From Podochytrium sp. JEL0797 (taxonomy: Eukaryota; Chytridiomycota; Chytridiomycetes; Chytridiales; Chytriomycetaceae): a DNA stretch of 60,120 bases. Of this stretch, positions 44,360 to 54,937 are shown piece after piece. The notes beneath the pieces were generated by a model that did not search any database, was not told where the DNA came from, and was given only the letters and a program-made list of their open reading frames with translations. The stretch is from contig JADGJG010000049.1 of NCBI GenBank assembly GCA_027596195.1, positions 1 through 60,120 of the forward strand, given 5' to 3'. The first letter of the stretch is position 1; each line of letters begins with the position of its first letter. The position numbers were made by a program, and so were the translations under genes.

Positions 44360-45404
44360 GCAATTCTCCTCCCGATGTTCTCCGCGGCCAGAATGAGCCC
44401 AACTTCGGCCCTCTCTCTTTCCACACCCTAAATCCCATTGACGCAACCGAGAAGCCGCCCACTCGCCTCGTTGACCATCTCGTCGAATTTGTCCTTCTAA
44501 TCCTCCGTTGGATGCTCCCGAAACAAGTGTGGAATCTTTGCGGTGAAACTGGTCACCCGCCATCCGACTCTCCTCCCAAAGTCCCCCTCGTGAAGTGGGA
44601 GTCCCAACACGTCCCTCTCTCTTTCCACGCCCTCAATATCCACGACCAACGCGAGAAACCCGCACCCGCTTCTCAGACCTTCCCGTCGAGATTGCCCTCT
44701 GGATCCTCAGCTGGGTGCCCCCAAAGCATGTGTGGAAGCTTTGCGGACTCTCGTAATCCTTCAAGGCGAGCCTTTCGACTTTCTCGTTTGCGCGCATGAA
44801 CGTGGTCGCCCATCTCGGTTCGTCACGCTTGCCAATTGTTGCCAGCGTGAGACATGTATTAATAACAGGAGAAGGGCGCCTCTACTTCATACCAAACCGC
44901 GTATTGGGCCAAGCTCGAAAAGCTGGAGTGGAACCACTGCGGTCTCGGCACTTGCATCCCCATTGATCGGATGTGCTGCACGAATCTTGTCGAGTCGATG
45001 CTCTACAACTGTCGCCTCATTGGCTCAATTCCTGTCGAAATCGGAGAGCTTGAAACCCTGAAAAGCTTAAATCTTTCCTGGAACTTACTCGCAGGCAAGC
45101 CTGGCTCTGGACACCAACAACTGTCTAGTCCGATTCCTCCCGAACTGGGGCTGTGCCGAAAATTGGAAATGCGCCATTCAGCGGGCCCTTCCCTCGTGAA
45201 CATGGGAGTCTCCCAGCCCTTCAGCAGCTTTATCTCCACAAGCGTGCATTCACGGGTCCCATTCCGCCAGAGTTTGTGATGCTTGCAAGTTTGAAGTGGT
45301 TGTTGTTGAATGTCAATTTGTTATCTGGGGAGATTCCTGTCGAGTTGGCGAGATTGGATCAGCTGGAACGCATATCTCTGTGCCAGATTGGCGTGCTCGT
45401 TTAA
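44360..45404 (+). pseudogene. Chimeric F-box/LRR family pseudogene (copy C)
   Basis: Two copies are fused. A 5' fragment covering the F-box (near 44440-44540, ending PKQVWNLCG) runs straight into a second N-terminal region (GHPPSDSPPK...). That region has its own frameshifted F-box at about 44660-44780. The LRR part is in at least two frames: NCRLIGSIPVEIGELETLKS, then LLSGEIPVELARLDQLERIS. The terminal NNAGLVCSF is eroded. The transposon at 45518 is inserted about 110 bases downstream. Confidence 0.85.
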
Positions 45405-45518
45405 TTTTTATATAATTGATTTTGAGTGCGTCACAAGAAAATAGAATATCCTAAAACGATAAGGATGAGTTGATAAAGAATGGGTTCGATGAGGCAGGTG
45501 TCAAAACGGGACGCGAGT

Positions 45519-45533
45519 CCTTTTTAGCTTGCT
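45519..45533 (+). repeat. Left 15-bp inverted repeat of the transposon
   Basis: CCTTTTTAGCTTGCT, the exact reverse complement of 53532-53546. It overlaps a hairpin arm on its inner side. Confidence 0.85.
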
Positions 45534-45543
45534 ATAAAGCTAA
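45524..45543 (+). other. Hairpin at the left transposon end
   Basis: TTAGCTT-GCTATA-AAGCTAA: a perfect 7-bp stem with a 6-base loop, overlapping the left inverted repeat. Rolling-circle elements commonly carry hairpins near an end, where the Rep protein acts. Confidence 0.7.
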
Positions 45544-45692
45544 TCGTCCTTTTTCTCCGTGCGGATCCAGATCAGACCTATCAAATTCGGTATATATTGA
45601 TTTGACAACAAAAATTATGAATCCCGAGTATTGTAACTCACATTTCAAGAAAGCCAATAATTTTGATTTATTGTTTGATCGAAGAAGATAAA

Positions 45693-47136
45693 TTAGCCAC
45701 ATATTCTTCCTTGAAGCATTTCGGAAGCCATACCAATATACACCATTTCTTCCGTGGCTGAGACGAACACGTTGTCTTCGATTTCAAAGAGCATATTATT
45801 CCATTCTGCCTCATCGAGATCGGATGGTGGTTCTTCATTTCCGACTGGATGGCCTCGAAGGTCTAAACCAAAACCACAATCAATAGGCCCCAACCCCGGA
45901 TCAATATCTGATGGAAACTCAGTGATTTCAATTTGACGGCCTTTGTAATCGTAGCGGTTCTGGTCATCCGACTGCTCAAAAGCATTCTCCCCACACTCCG
46001 AACCACAGTGCAGACTGCATACAAAAATAAGAAGAATTCCCTTGAAACCAGAAGATATTTATTACCACTTAAAATCAGCTTCCTTCTCCTTCTGCTCAAC
46101 AACTGTTTTCTTCTCAAAAGTAATAACATCCTCCTCAATATTTCCACGCTGGAACAAAACGACATACAAAGGAACAAAGGCAACCGAGGTCACCAAATCC
46201 GTCTTGTTGCCACTGAGATTAATCATAGCAGCAATGTAGACAATATCACCAGGAACCAAAATGGCCTCCGTTTCCGAGACAAGGGGTTTGTTCTTGAGGA
46301 GATTAACCAAGTCAAACTGCTTGGAACGACAATCGTACACTGGAAGGACAGGAGCTCCATCGACCAACGTATACGGCTTGTTTTCTGGCTTGGGCTTCCC
46401 AAACTTGGGGGTCTGGGATGGGGTTCCGGGAATGACACCATGTGTCGCTAGCGAAGGAATGGAAATAGAGTTGATGTTTTAGCGACAGAAAGAAGTGAGA
46501 ATGAAAAAACAATGAGGAATAATATACTTACAATGGGTTCTGGTGAAGCGAACATAATCAACGCCGTTTTTGGTTCCGGCTTGCCACTTCTTCCAAGCAG
46601 GGGGTTTATCGCACTTCTCCGTGAGGGTTGCCAAGAAGTTCGTAGCGCCGTCCACAGAGAGAAGGCTCCGCATGAAGACCGACGCAGATGTAAACACTTG
46701 TCCCGCCACTGGCTGGAACCCATAGTAGTTGTTCAGAATGACCCCGGGAAACAAGAAAGTCGCCGGAGTAAGACCAATCTTTTTGTCCTTGACAGACACT
46801 TGGCAACCACCTGAAAACATGCAAAAAGTAATAAATTAAAATTATTGCGTTTTCAAAAGAAATAAAGGAAAAAGGGAAGCAAAGTGAAGGGAAGTACAAA
46901 CCAGTCTTGAACCAGCAGTTTTGATAATTCGGAGAGTCTCGGGAAAAGTCTGACAGGCCGCACCCATTCAACGGGACGCCAGCCAAGACAGAGAATCTCT
47001 CCTCATACGCCTCAAGGTGGTCTGGAAGTGGATAGTTAAGTCCGTCAATGTCTGCCGGACTGAGGACATCCAGCATCACAGAATACGTCTCGGCTTGGTC
47101 CTGGTCCCAATCGTCTCCGAGGTTGGTGGTACTCAT
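45693..47136 (-). CDS. Transposon-borne protein of unknown function, divergent from the Rep/helicase gene
   Basis: Not recognised. Minus-strand exons 47136-46902, 46810-46532, 46447-46066 and 46014-45693 join in phase to 405 residues; an AATAAA lies 20-26 bases after the stop. The N-terminus is acidic (LGDDWDQDQAETYSVMLDVL). The middle alternates hydrophobic strands and Pro/Gly turns (PATFLFPGVILNNYYGFQPV, DIVYIAAMINLSGNKTD), suggesting a beta-rich fold. The C-terminal third is acidic, with a Cys/His cluster at the exon 3/4 junction (WKCLHCGSECGEN) that could bind zinc. There is no signal peptide or clear membrane helix. Its intact frame inside an intact element suggests it is maintained for transposition, regulation or host interaction; alternatively it is a captured host gene. 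Confidence 0.75.
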
Positions 47137-47269
47137 GGTTGTCAAGGTGAATTATGTTTTATCGCAGGAGGGGATGCCCTCTTTATACCTGTTTTGAGGT
47201 TGGGAGATTAAAAATTATCTCATTTCAAAATCTCCCACCACAATTTGATTAAAAACGACTATATTCATC
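47137..47269. promoter_or_regulatory. Bidirectional promoter of the transposon with a 9-bp inverted repeat
   Basis: Only 133 bases separate the two divergent start codons. TGGGAGATT at 47201-47209 is the exact reverse complement of AATCTCCCA at 47229-47237 (19-base spacer), a dyad that could bind a dimer. A TATAAAG box occurs on the minus strand (about 47188-47182), and an AT-rich stretch (GACTATATTC) lies just before the Rep/helicase start. A self-regulating protein from either gene is possible but unproven. Confidence 0.6.
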
Positions 47270-50200
47270 ATGTTCCCTCCTGCATCTGCATCTGCTGCTG
47301 CCTTCCCTACCATTGACTCCCTGCCATGGATAGCATCTCCCTTGCAAATACAATTCGCGCAACAGATTCTCACCCACATTGCAGTGCTGATCGCGTGCCC
47401 TTGGCAGTGTCTTGAGGGTATAAATTTTAAAACAAGACTGCCAAGAAGTTAGTTTACGATGCTGCACTTTTGGCCGAGCGCCACGCACGCGTTTATAGCG
47501 CAGCTGAGATAGCGGAAATGGACAGAATGGGTGATTTTGGACTCAAGGTGGACCCCAAGATTGTGTACGAAAAATGCGCCGAGCGATTGTCATATGACCA
47601 CATGACAAAGCATTGCTGCGTTGTGTGTGAGTGCGACTATGTTAAGGTTGAAATGGTTTACAAGACTGTTTCTTCGCAACACAAGGTGTGTTCTGACTTC
47701 TGTGCAATTGTTTTTTCTAAACGAATAATGAATTGAAATTTATCACAGAATCTGCGTTCTGCATTGACAGTATCTCGCGACCGGCTGGCCACGGTGGACC
47801 CTCTCTGTTTGTCGCAGTACGATGTCTCCGCGTTCGACGCGAGATTGAAAGGTCTCGTTCTGAGCCAATACGGATTCTACTACAAGGCCGGAACTCTTCA
47901 CTACCCTGTCACTGTTGACAATCAAGCCCTTGTCTATGAGTCCCGCCCCGGTCGCTTTGATCCTGTTGCCAAAGAGGACCTCCTCGTCGCCATGTGCAAA
48001 ACCTGCTGGTCCGATGTTTCATCCGTTGAATCTCTTGGCACTGTATTCGCGCGCGACGACGAGTCCTCAAGCGATGAGTCTTCACTCCACCGCTGCATGC
48101 CAGTCGAGGCCTTGGCCAACGAGAACTGGATTGGCCGCCTCCCAACCTCACTTGGACAAATCAACCGAACTACCGAGAGCATGGTTTCCTTCTATGACGC
48201 GTGCATTTACTTGAGCTCTGTTTTCGGGAACCCCGAACGCAAGACTATCAAGTCTCACCACTACGTTATGAAGCGAACACAACCTGCGTTGCGTCACATT
48301 CCTGCTGCTCCTGGCGACAGCATCCGAGTCTGCGTTGTCGGCTCCCTCACATCTGAAGAAGTTGCCGCTCAGAAGACAAGATACGATGTCCAACCACAAG
48401 TGCACGAACTCTTGGATTTTTTCGAGAAACACCACGTGGGGTACAAGGAGCGTGCTGAGTATATCCAGCGAGATCGCGACATTTTTTCGGATGAAGCTGG
48501 TACGCCAAAAGCAATAATTCTGATTTATTGTATCCTCAAATACTTACCCGTTTCCCAGTTTTTGTTGATAGATCGGCATCCTCCGACTTTGCTGTTAACG
48601 AAAAGCTGGTTCGCTTACTCGATCATTCTGCTTACAACAGCGGTTGTTCAGAGACATTGGAGGACTCTACCACCCACCTCGTGTTCTCTCCTACGCCTCA
48701 GCAAATCATTTCCGCTTTGGGTACCCAAGATCAACCTCACGATTACGCCTTTTTCATGTCAAACAAGCCAGAGAAGGAGAAAGACCTGAAAGAAATCCCG
48801 CTGTACTTCCCGACGCTTCTGCCCTTCGGTGAAGGTGGTCCAACCGCTCTGCGACAACGCCACCTCTCTGTTGCTCGTTGGGGGAAAATGTGCATGAAGC
48901 GGCATGGCGGCGCATTTCCCAAACATTGGGGGTTTGTTGCATGGTTCTACGATCATATTGCTTTGCAGCAATCGTTCTCTCAGCAGTATTTGTCGATGCG
49001 GGTTCGCAGCAATGCTGTCGCAGCTGGGAATTGGTCCTTGGAGGATATTCACGCATGTTACAACCACTCCCGGCAGATGGAGGATTGCTTCGAACGAGGA
49101 GTCGATTTGCCAGCGCAACCAGAAGTTGTGAAACGGCTGCTGGACGTGAAAAAGTTGGTTATGCCTGGTTTGCGAGCGTACGTGGGGTCTGATGAATCCC
49201 GTGCTGGTGGTTTGCATCGCGCGTTTGCCATTCAGAAGCGTCTCGGCTCCGCAAACTTCTTCACTACGATTTCGCCAGCAACGTCTCGCTCCTGGGTTGT
49301 CGCCATAAACTGCGAGTTGGTTAATGGTGAGCATTGTCAACTGAAGTTTGAGGTTGGGGAGGGTGACTTGGTGCTTCCGAACAATGCGGCACGGGCACTT
49401 GCGGCAGCCAAGAACCCCCACGAGTCAGCTTTTTACGCTAGGAAGGTGTTAGATGTGTTCATGGACGAGTTTTTGGGGTGGGATTCGAAATTCTGTGCAC
49501 CGAAAAGGGGCGGAGGGTTGTTGGGAGTTCTTCGTTATGCCAATACTTCGGCGGAAACCCAGAAGTTGGGGGATCTCCACTTCCACATTGTTGGCTCCTT
49601 GGTTGGTTTGCCAAAAACCTCGGCGGAATTTCGGGACAAGTTAAAAGATACTAACTGGGCGGCACGGTAACAGAATTTTTTAGTATTGCGCCACATATCT
49701 GACCTGTTTTTTAACAGATTTATGCGATATCGTGATTCAGTTTTAAATACAAGTCCTCCATTCTCGTGCGCTGCAAATTCGTGTCCGTCGGAATCTTGTG
49801 ATGGTGTTTTGGAGGCTCTACCAATCCCTGGAGAAGCGTTCCAGAAACTTCGCCCTGGCAAGAAAATTTGTGCTACTTCCAAATGCGGTGCCTGCTCTCT
49901 GGAATTCTTCCACAAAGACGTCATTACGCAACGAGTTCGACAGTATGCCGCATCCAAAAACGTCGACATCTCTCCTGCCGCCGTCGACGAGTTTCGCTGC
50001 TCTCCTCCTTCCAAGAACTTCACCATGAATGACAAGGAGCTATGTCTGTTCGCCATGAATTTGCTCGATTACCAGTTTCACCATGCAACCCATACAACGA
50101 GCTGCTTCAAATGTACGTCGCGCACGCCGAATGCCAAAATCTGCCGATTCTTGATCCCCAAGTTGACGAATCTAATGGCATCCTCTATCGATCCCGATAC

Positions 50201-53200
50201 GTGCGAGATGGCTCCATTTCGCGCAATCGGTCTCGAGTATTACAACTTGTGTGAACTGAACTGGTGTAAGTTGAATTCAATATTTCAAAAACAGGGCCGA
50301 AACTAAAATACAATAATATTAAATTATTGCTTTTCCCTAGCCCGTCTCTCGAACTCCAACATGGATCTTCAGTATCTCGTCAACTCCAGCACCCGAAAGT
50401 CCACGGCCTACACCATCAAGTACACTTTCAAGAAGCAATCCTTGGAGTCGTCTGCCATCATGAGAATTGGTCTCTACTCCAAAACCATGACGTCAATACT
50501 GAAACGGCCCGACAACGACTCTCTTGACGACGAGGAACGCGGGCTGCGTGTCATCAACAAGTTCCTGTATACCCTGTCCACGCCTGTTGAAATCTGCACG
50601 ACCATGGCGGCCTACCTCATCATGAATGATGGCGATCTCTTCCATTCCACCCACTCCTACGTGTACGCCAACCTGGCCCTTCTCACTGCCTGCTACCCGG
50701 ATGTTGAACAAGACAATGACGATTCCTTTGTTGATCTGACCTTGTCATTTTCGACGCTAAATTCCGACGAGTCCGCGCTGTGTCCAATGGCTGCGTACTG
50801 GCAACGAATGGAGAGCAAGTCGGTTGACTTGCAATCCATGAACTACATTGACTGTGTCGAGCGTTTCCATCTTGTGAAGAACAGCAAAGGTGGAGGCAAA
50901 CACTGGGTGCCAAACAAGCACGGCGTTCAGAACATTCTCGTTGCCAACGGCCGCCAACTTCCAAACCTTGACAGAGACCTGCCCGACGCCGATATCGAGT
51001 TCTACTACAAGGTCCTCCTTTGCTTGTTTAAACCGCACTTTTCGAAAACCGATTTGAAATTCTCTCAAAGTAAGTCCCCAAAAATGGAATAGAAATGCAA
51101 TAAATTAAAATTATTCCTTTTAGATCAAACCTTCAAAGCTGCTTATGTTGAATTCCTTGCTACTGGCTCCCCAGCACACGTGGCTGCCGCAAAACTCCAC
51201 GAGCAGTTGAATTGCAATCACTACGAAAGCAATGAGAAGGACTTTGTTGCCGCTGAGGAAACGGACGAAGACCGAATTTTGCGCGAGCATCCCCTTCAAG
51301 ACCCTGACTACCAACCGGATCCGGACTACGCCTCTGAGTATGATCCCGCAGAGGACGAGGCTGCTTTGCGAGACTTTGAACAGGATTTGGCAGACAGCAT
51401 TCTGCGCCAAAGATTGCTCTTTGAGGAGAAGATCGGGCCTAATCTGGCCAGCGGCATTTCTCTGTCCGTTGACAACACTCCATCTACTCCCTCAGTTCAG
51501 CTCCCCTCTTACGTCGACACCGAACAATACTTAGCCGCTCTGAAGACGCCCAGCACTTTCACTGCCGATTCCTTCAACGGAGCCAGCAGATATTTACGTG
51601 AAACGACTCGTGACGATAGGGCTCTCCGGTTGCAAGATCCATTTGCTCCAATCCCTTGGGTTGACCCTTCCTCTCTTGGGGAACCCGATCCTTCTACCTT
51701 GACCTCCTTCCCTCGCATTGCTGCTGTTTCTACCGCTTTTCGTCTGGACTTTTGGCAGCATGTTGTCTTTGAGACGTTTGCCCGCCATCTTTTATATAAA
51801 TTCCTCCAATCTGCGGGAGAGGTAATTGGAGACCCGACTCCGTTGAGTGGGTTAAAAGAGCAACTCATTGGTTATCTTGGTGGTGAAGCTGGTACCGGGA
51901 AGTCTGAAGTAATCAACGCGTTGTTGACATATGCGACGCTGTGGGGCAGAAGGAATACAATTGAGACGATGGCGTTTCAGGGGATTGCTGGTATGATGAT
52001 TGATGGTGACACTATCCATTCGTGTCGCGGGTTGCACATCAACTTGGGCAAATCACCAGTTTTGGCTGGGAAACTCAAACATAAAATCAGGTATATCCGA
52101 TTTGTCGAATTCGCAATATATCTGACAAAAAAACTACGAACATTAGGGCAGTCTTCTTGTCCATTGTCGATGAGGTTTCTCAGACTAAAATCGATGTCAT
52201 GGGTGCCGCTGAAGAAAAGACACGTGAAGCTCTCGGGAACGCTGCGATTTGGGGTGGATTGCATACTCTGCTCATGGGCGATTTGCTTCAACTACCGCCT
52301 GTGGCCGGTGACGCGCTTTTTCATCGCGGCGACCCAGGCGTCAGTTACAATCATTTCGTCGAATCGGGAAGGAATCTTTGGGCGTCGTTAAATTTTGTCT
52401 GTTTCCTGCTGAAGGTAATTTTGAACCCATCATTTCGATTTGCAATATTTCTGATTGTTTTGTTTTTTTTATTCCAGGTCTGGCGGCAGAAGGATGATCC
52501 CCCGTTCTTGGCCATCCTTCAACGAATGCGGTGGGGTGCGCTTACCCAAGAAGACGTCAATGCCATCAACAAGTACACTGTTGCGGCCGTTGCTTCAAGA
52601 CCATCTACTCCATTGGGTCCTACCGCCGACTTCTTGGCCCCCGTTGCAACTGCTTTAAATGTCGAACGATCTGCCGTCATTAAGTCAACAATCATGGACA
52701 CGTGCCGCGCAAAAGGCATTCCCTGCTACCGTATCGCCGCCAAGCCTCTCAATACCAAAAATTTCGCAAGACTCGCCCGTGTAGCCGACCTAAACGACGA
52801 CCACACCGACAAGATCCCGTTACTCTTCGACTTCTACTTGGGCATGCCAATCATGGTGACGAAAAGAATCAAAGTACTCGAGCATCTAAAAGTCTTCGCG
52901 AATGGGACGTTGTGCTTTATTTTGGGCTTCGCGGCTTGTGCAGGGGAGACCTACACGTCAACCATCGCTCCAAATGACACTGTACTCGTCAAAAAGTTCA
53001 ACAACACTCCCAAATTACTCTGGGTGAAGGTCCGTGGTTGCAAACGAGTTCTGGTTCCTGGTTCCCCGCCTGGCGTTGTAGCAATCCCACCAGTCGAGCT
53101 CTCAGTGTCTATTACGATGCCGGGCGCTAAGAAATCTTGGAGCCCGACTCTCTCCCAGTTCCCGTGTATCCCCGCATTGGCTTGCACCCCCGAAAAACTC

Positions 53201-53491
53201 CAGGGTGTCACCTTGAACCACTGGATCACGATTTCCAAACTCGATCGTCAAAATTTCAGCCCCCAGACTCTGTATGTCGCCTTCTCGCGAGTGCGAATGC
53301 TCAAATGGATTCGGTTGGTGACAAAGCTTACGTTGAATGATGTCGAAAAATTCAAACCGGGGCGCAAATATGGAGCAGAGATGGTGCGCTTAATGGATAT
53401 GGTAGAGTTACCAGGATATGCGTCTGCAGTTGTTGCTGCCACTTTCAACGAGTGGAAAGTACAGCAAAATCAGTTTGCCGCAGCCTTATAG
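47270..53491 (+). CDS. Helitron-like Rep/PIF1-type helicase (RepHel)
   Basis: Rolling-circle transposase: a HUH endonuclease nicks and joins DNA, and a fused SF1 helicase unwinds it. Exons are 47270-47383, 47437-47685, 47749-48499, 48559-49666, 49718-50265, 50341-51069, 51124-52090, 52147-52414 and 52478-53491. They sum to 5,748 nt, i.e. 1,915 residues with no stop or frame break. The N-terminal region has a Cys cluster (HCCVVCECDY). FPTLLPFGEGGPTALRQ marks the Helitron-like N domain. The HUH motif is LGDLHFHIVG (residues ~711-713). The paired tyrosines are in TAYTIKYTFKK (Tyr947 and Tyr951). Helicase motifs are GGEAGTGKS (I, ~1420), SIVDEVS (II), MGDLLQLPPV (III), EKLQGVTLNHW and LYVAFSRVR (VI). 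The polyadenylation signal AATAAA sits against the right inverted repeat. It lacks an apurinic-endonuclease domain. Confidence 0.9.
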
Positions 53492-53531
53492 TTTTAAAGT
53501 GTTTCCTTTGGTGTTTATCAATTATCAATAA

Positions 53532-53546
53532 AGCAAGCTAAAAAGG
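53532..53546 (-). repeat. Right 15-bp inverted repeat of the transposon
   Basis: AGCAAGCTAAAAAGG, exact reverse complement of 45519-45533. CTAG follows three bases later. Confidence 0.85.
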
Positions 53547-53594
53547 TCCTAGCGGAGGCACGACGCAATTAAGTCTCTCCGAAATATCAAAAAA

Positions 53595-54617
53595 ATGGCT
53601 TCGAATAATGAACCTCCAGCACATCCCGAGGCCCTACCATGCAGCCAAACTGGACACCAGTCATCCGAACCGTCTCCCGATGTTCTCCGCGAGCAAATGG
53701 AGTCCTATCACAGTAGCCCCTCTCTCCAAGTCCTCAATCTCCATGACCCAACCGAGAAACCGCCCACTGAATTCGTCGACCTTCCCGTGGATGTTACCCT
53801 CCGGATCCTTAGGTGGGTTCGACCGAGACAAGTGTGGAAGCTTCGCGGACTCTCGAAAAGCTTCAAGGCGGGCCTTTCGACTCTCTCGTTTGCGCGCATG
53901 AACATGGCCCGATTTGTTCATTCTCGCTCGCCAATCGTCACCATCACAGACTCAATATTAGAAGATCGCATCTTTCTTGCGGCTCCCCAACCATACCAAA
54001 CAACGTATATTCAAATGCGTTGGGCCAAGCTCGAGAAACTGGAGTGGAACAACGACCGCCTCGCGATAGCGATCCCCATTGCTCTGATGGGCTGCAAGAA
54101 TCTTGTCGAGTTGACTATCGCAACCAGCTTCCTCGTGGGCTCAATTCCTGTCGAAATTGGAGAGCTTGCGTCGCTGGAAGTCTTGAACCTTCGAAATAAC
54201 AAACTCGAAGGCACAATTCCTTCAAGTCTTGGACGATTGCACAAGCTGAAGCGCCTGGTTCTGTTTGACAACCAACTGTCTGGTCCAATTCCACCTGAGC
54301 TGGGGCTGTGTCGCAGTTTGGAGGTCCTCAGCGTGTCCATGAATACCGCACTCAATGGGCCCTTACCTCCTGAGCTCGGCAATCTCTCGGCCCTTCAATA
54401 CATTATTCTCTTCAAGTGTGCACTCACTGGTTCTATTCCGCCAGAGTTTGGCCGGATTGCAAGTTTGAGGGGGTTGCGGTTGAACGACAATTTGTTGTCT
54501 GGGGAGGTTCCTGTCGAGTTGGCGAGTTTGGATCATCTCGAAGAGGTATCCTTGGAAAGCAATGCGGGACTGGTGTGCTCGTTTGAATTTGGGGAACGAG
54601 TGCTTTTCAGTATTTGA
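53595..54617 (+). CDS. F-box protein with plant-type leucine-rich repeats (copy D)
   Basis: Intact, intronless, 340 residues, colinear with copy A. The F-box segment reads FVDLPVDVTLRILRWVRPRQ. The linker is APQPYQTTYIQMRWAKLEKL. Repeats include LEGTIPSSLGRLHKLKRLVL and LSGPIPPELGLCRSLEVLSV, and the tail is SNAGLVCSFEF. It lies directly downstream of the transposon; its ATG is only ~40 bases from the element, so part of its promoter may now be transposon-derived. Copies differ most in the repeat positions expected to be solvent exposed. Confidence 0.85.
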   Translation: MASNNEPPAHPEALPCSQTGHQSSEPSPDVLREQMESYHSSPSLQVLNLHDPTEKPPTEFVDLPVDVTLRILRWVRPRQVWKLRGLSKSFKAGLSTLSFARMNMARFVHSRSPIVTITDSILEDRIFLAAPQPYQTTYIQMRWAKLEKLEWNNDRLAIAIPIALMGCKNLVELTIATSFLVGSIPVEIGELASLEVLNLRNNKLEGTIPSSLGRLHKLKRLVLFDNQLSGPIPPELGLCRSLEVLSVSMNTALNGPLPPELGNLSALQYIILFKCALTGSIPPEFGRIASLRGLRLNDNLLSGEVPVELASLDHLEEVSLESNAGLVCSFEFGERVLFSI

Positions 54618-54937
54618 GAATGACACAATGGCATTAATGCAATAAAAGAAACCTACTTTTAACGATTAAATCCCGTCGCAAACGCTCCCTTTCATATGGC
54701 CAATTGGTCGCCATTTTCAACACCGACATCTCGCCGTCCAAGTTGCCACGAATACGGAAATTCTGCTTATTCCATGATATTTCATCCTCTTTCGGACTTA
54801 AAATCAAAATCAAATTTTTTATTTGTTTAACGGGGAAAAGCGTTGGAAGAAAAGGAATTAACCCTCTCACCCAGTTCTTTTTTATAATATTAACAACGAA
54901 AGCCAACAAATAAATATTCTCCTCAAAACGTCGCATT
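54618..54937. other. Intergenic stretch, no gene seen
   Basis: AT-rich 3' region between convergent genes (F-box/LRR copy D and the nucleoside transporter). The minus-strand ORF at 54634-55002 overlaps the transporter end and is not coding-like. Confidence 0.5.

Larger units (their letters stand above)
45518..53552 (+). mobile_element. Helitron-like rolling-circle transposon with inverted termini, about 8.0 kb
   Basis: The block contains a spliced Rep/helicase gene (47270-53491, plus) and a divergent gene of unknown function (45693-47136, minus). It is flanked by a perfect 15-bp inverted repeat, CCTTTTTAGCTTGCT at 45519-45533 and its complement at 53532-53546. The left end begins TC and the right end has CTAG at 53549-53552, as in classical Helitrons. 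The flanking bases, however, are G and C rather than A and T, and classical Helitrons lack terminal inverted repeats. The Helentron group does carry short inverted termini. Left and right flanks both belong to spacers between F-box/LRR genes (GACGCGA... left, GACGCAATT...CTCTCC right), which is why the insertion point can be recognised. The exact right boundary is uncertain between 53546 and about 53571. Both genes are intact, so the insertion is probably recent. Confidence 0.75.

Noticed and set aside
45518..53552. Interpretation as a cut-and-paste DNA transposon because of the inverted termini
   Set aside because: No DDE transposase is present; the only large enzyme is a HUH/YxxKY Rep fused to a PIF1-type helicase. 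No clear target-site duplication was found either.
53546..53580. A target-site duplication from GACGCGA (left) and GACGCAATT (right)
   Set aside because: Both flanks belong to spacers of the same repeated gene family, so the similarity is explained by family sequence and not by duplication on insertion.
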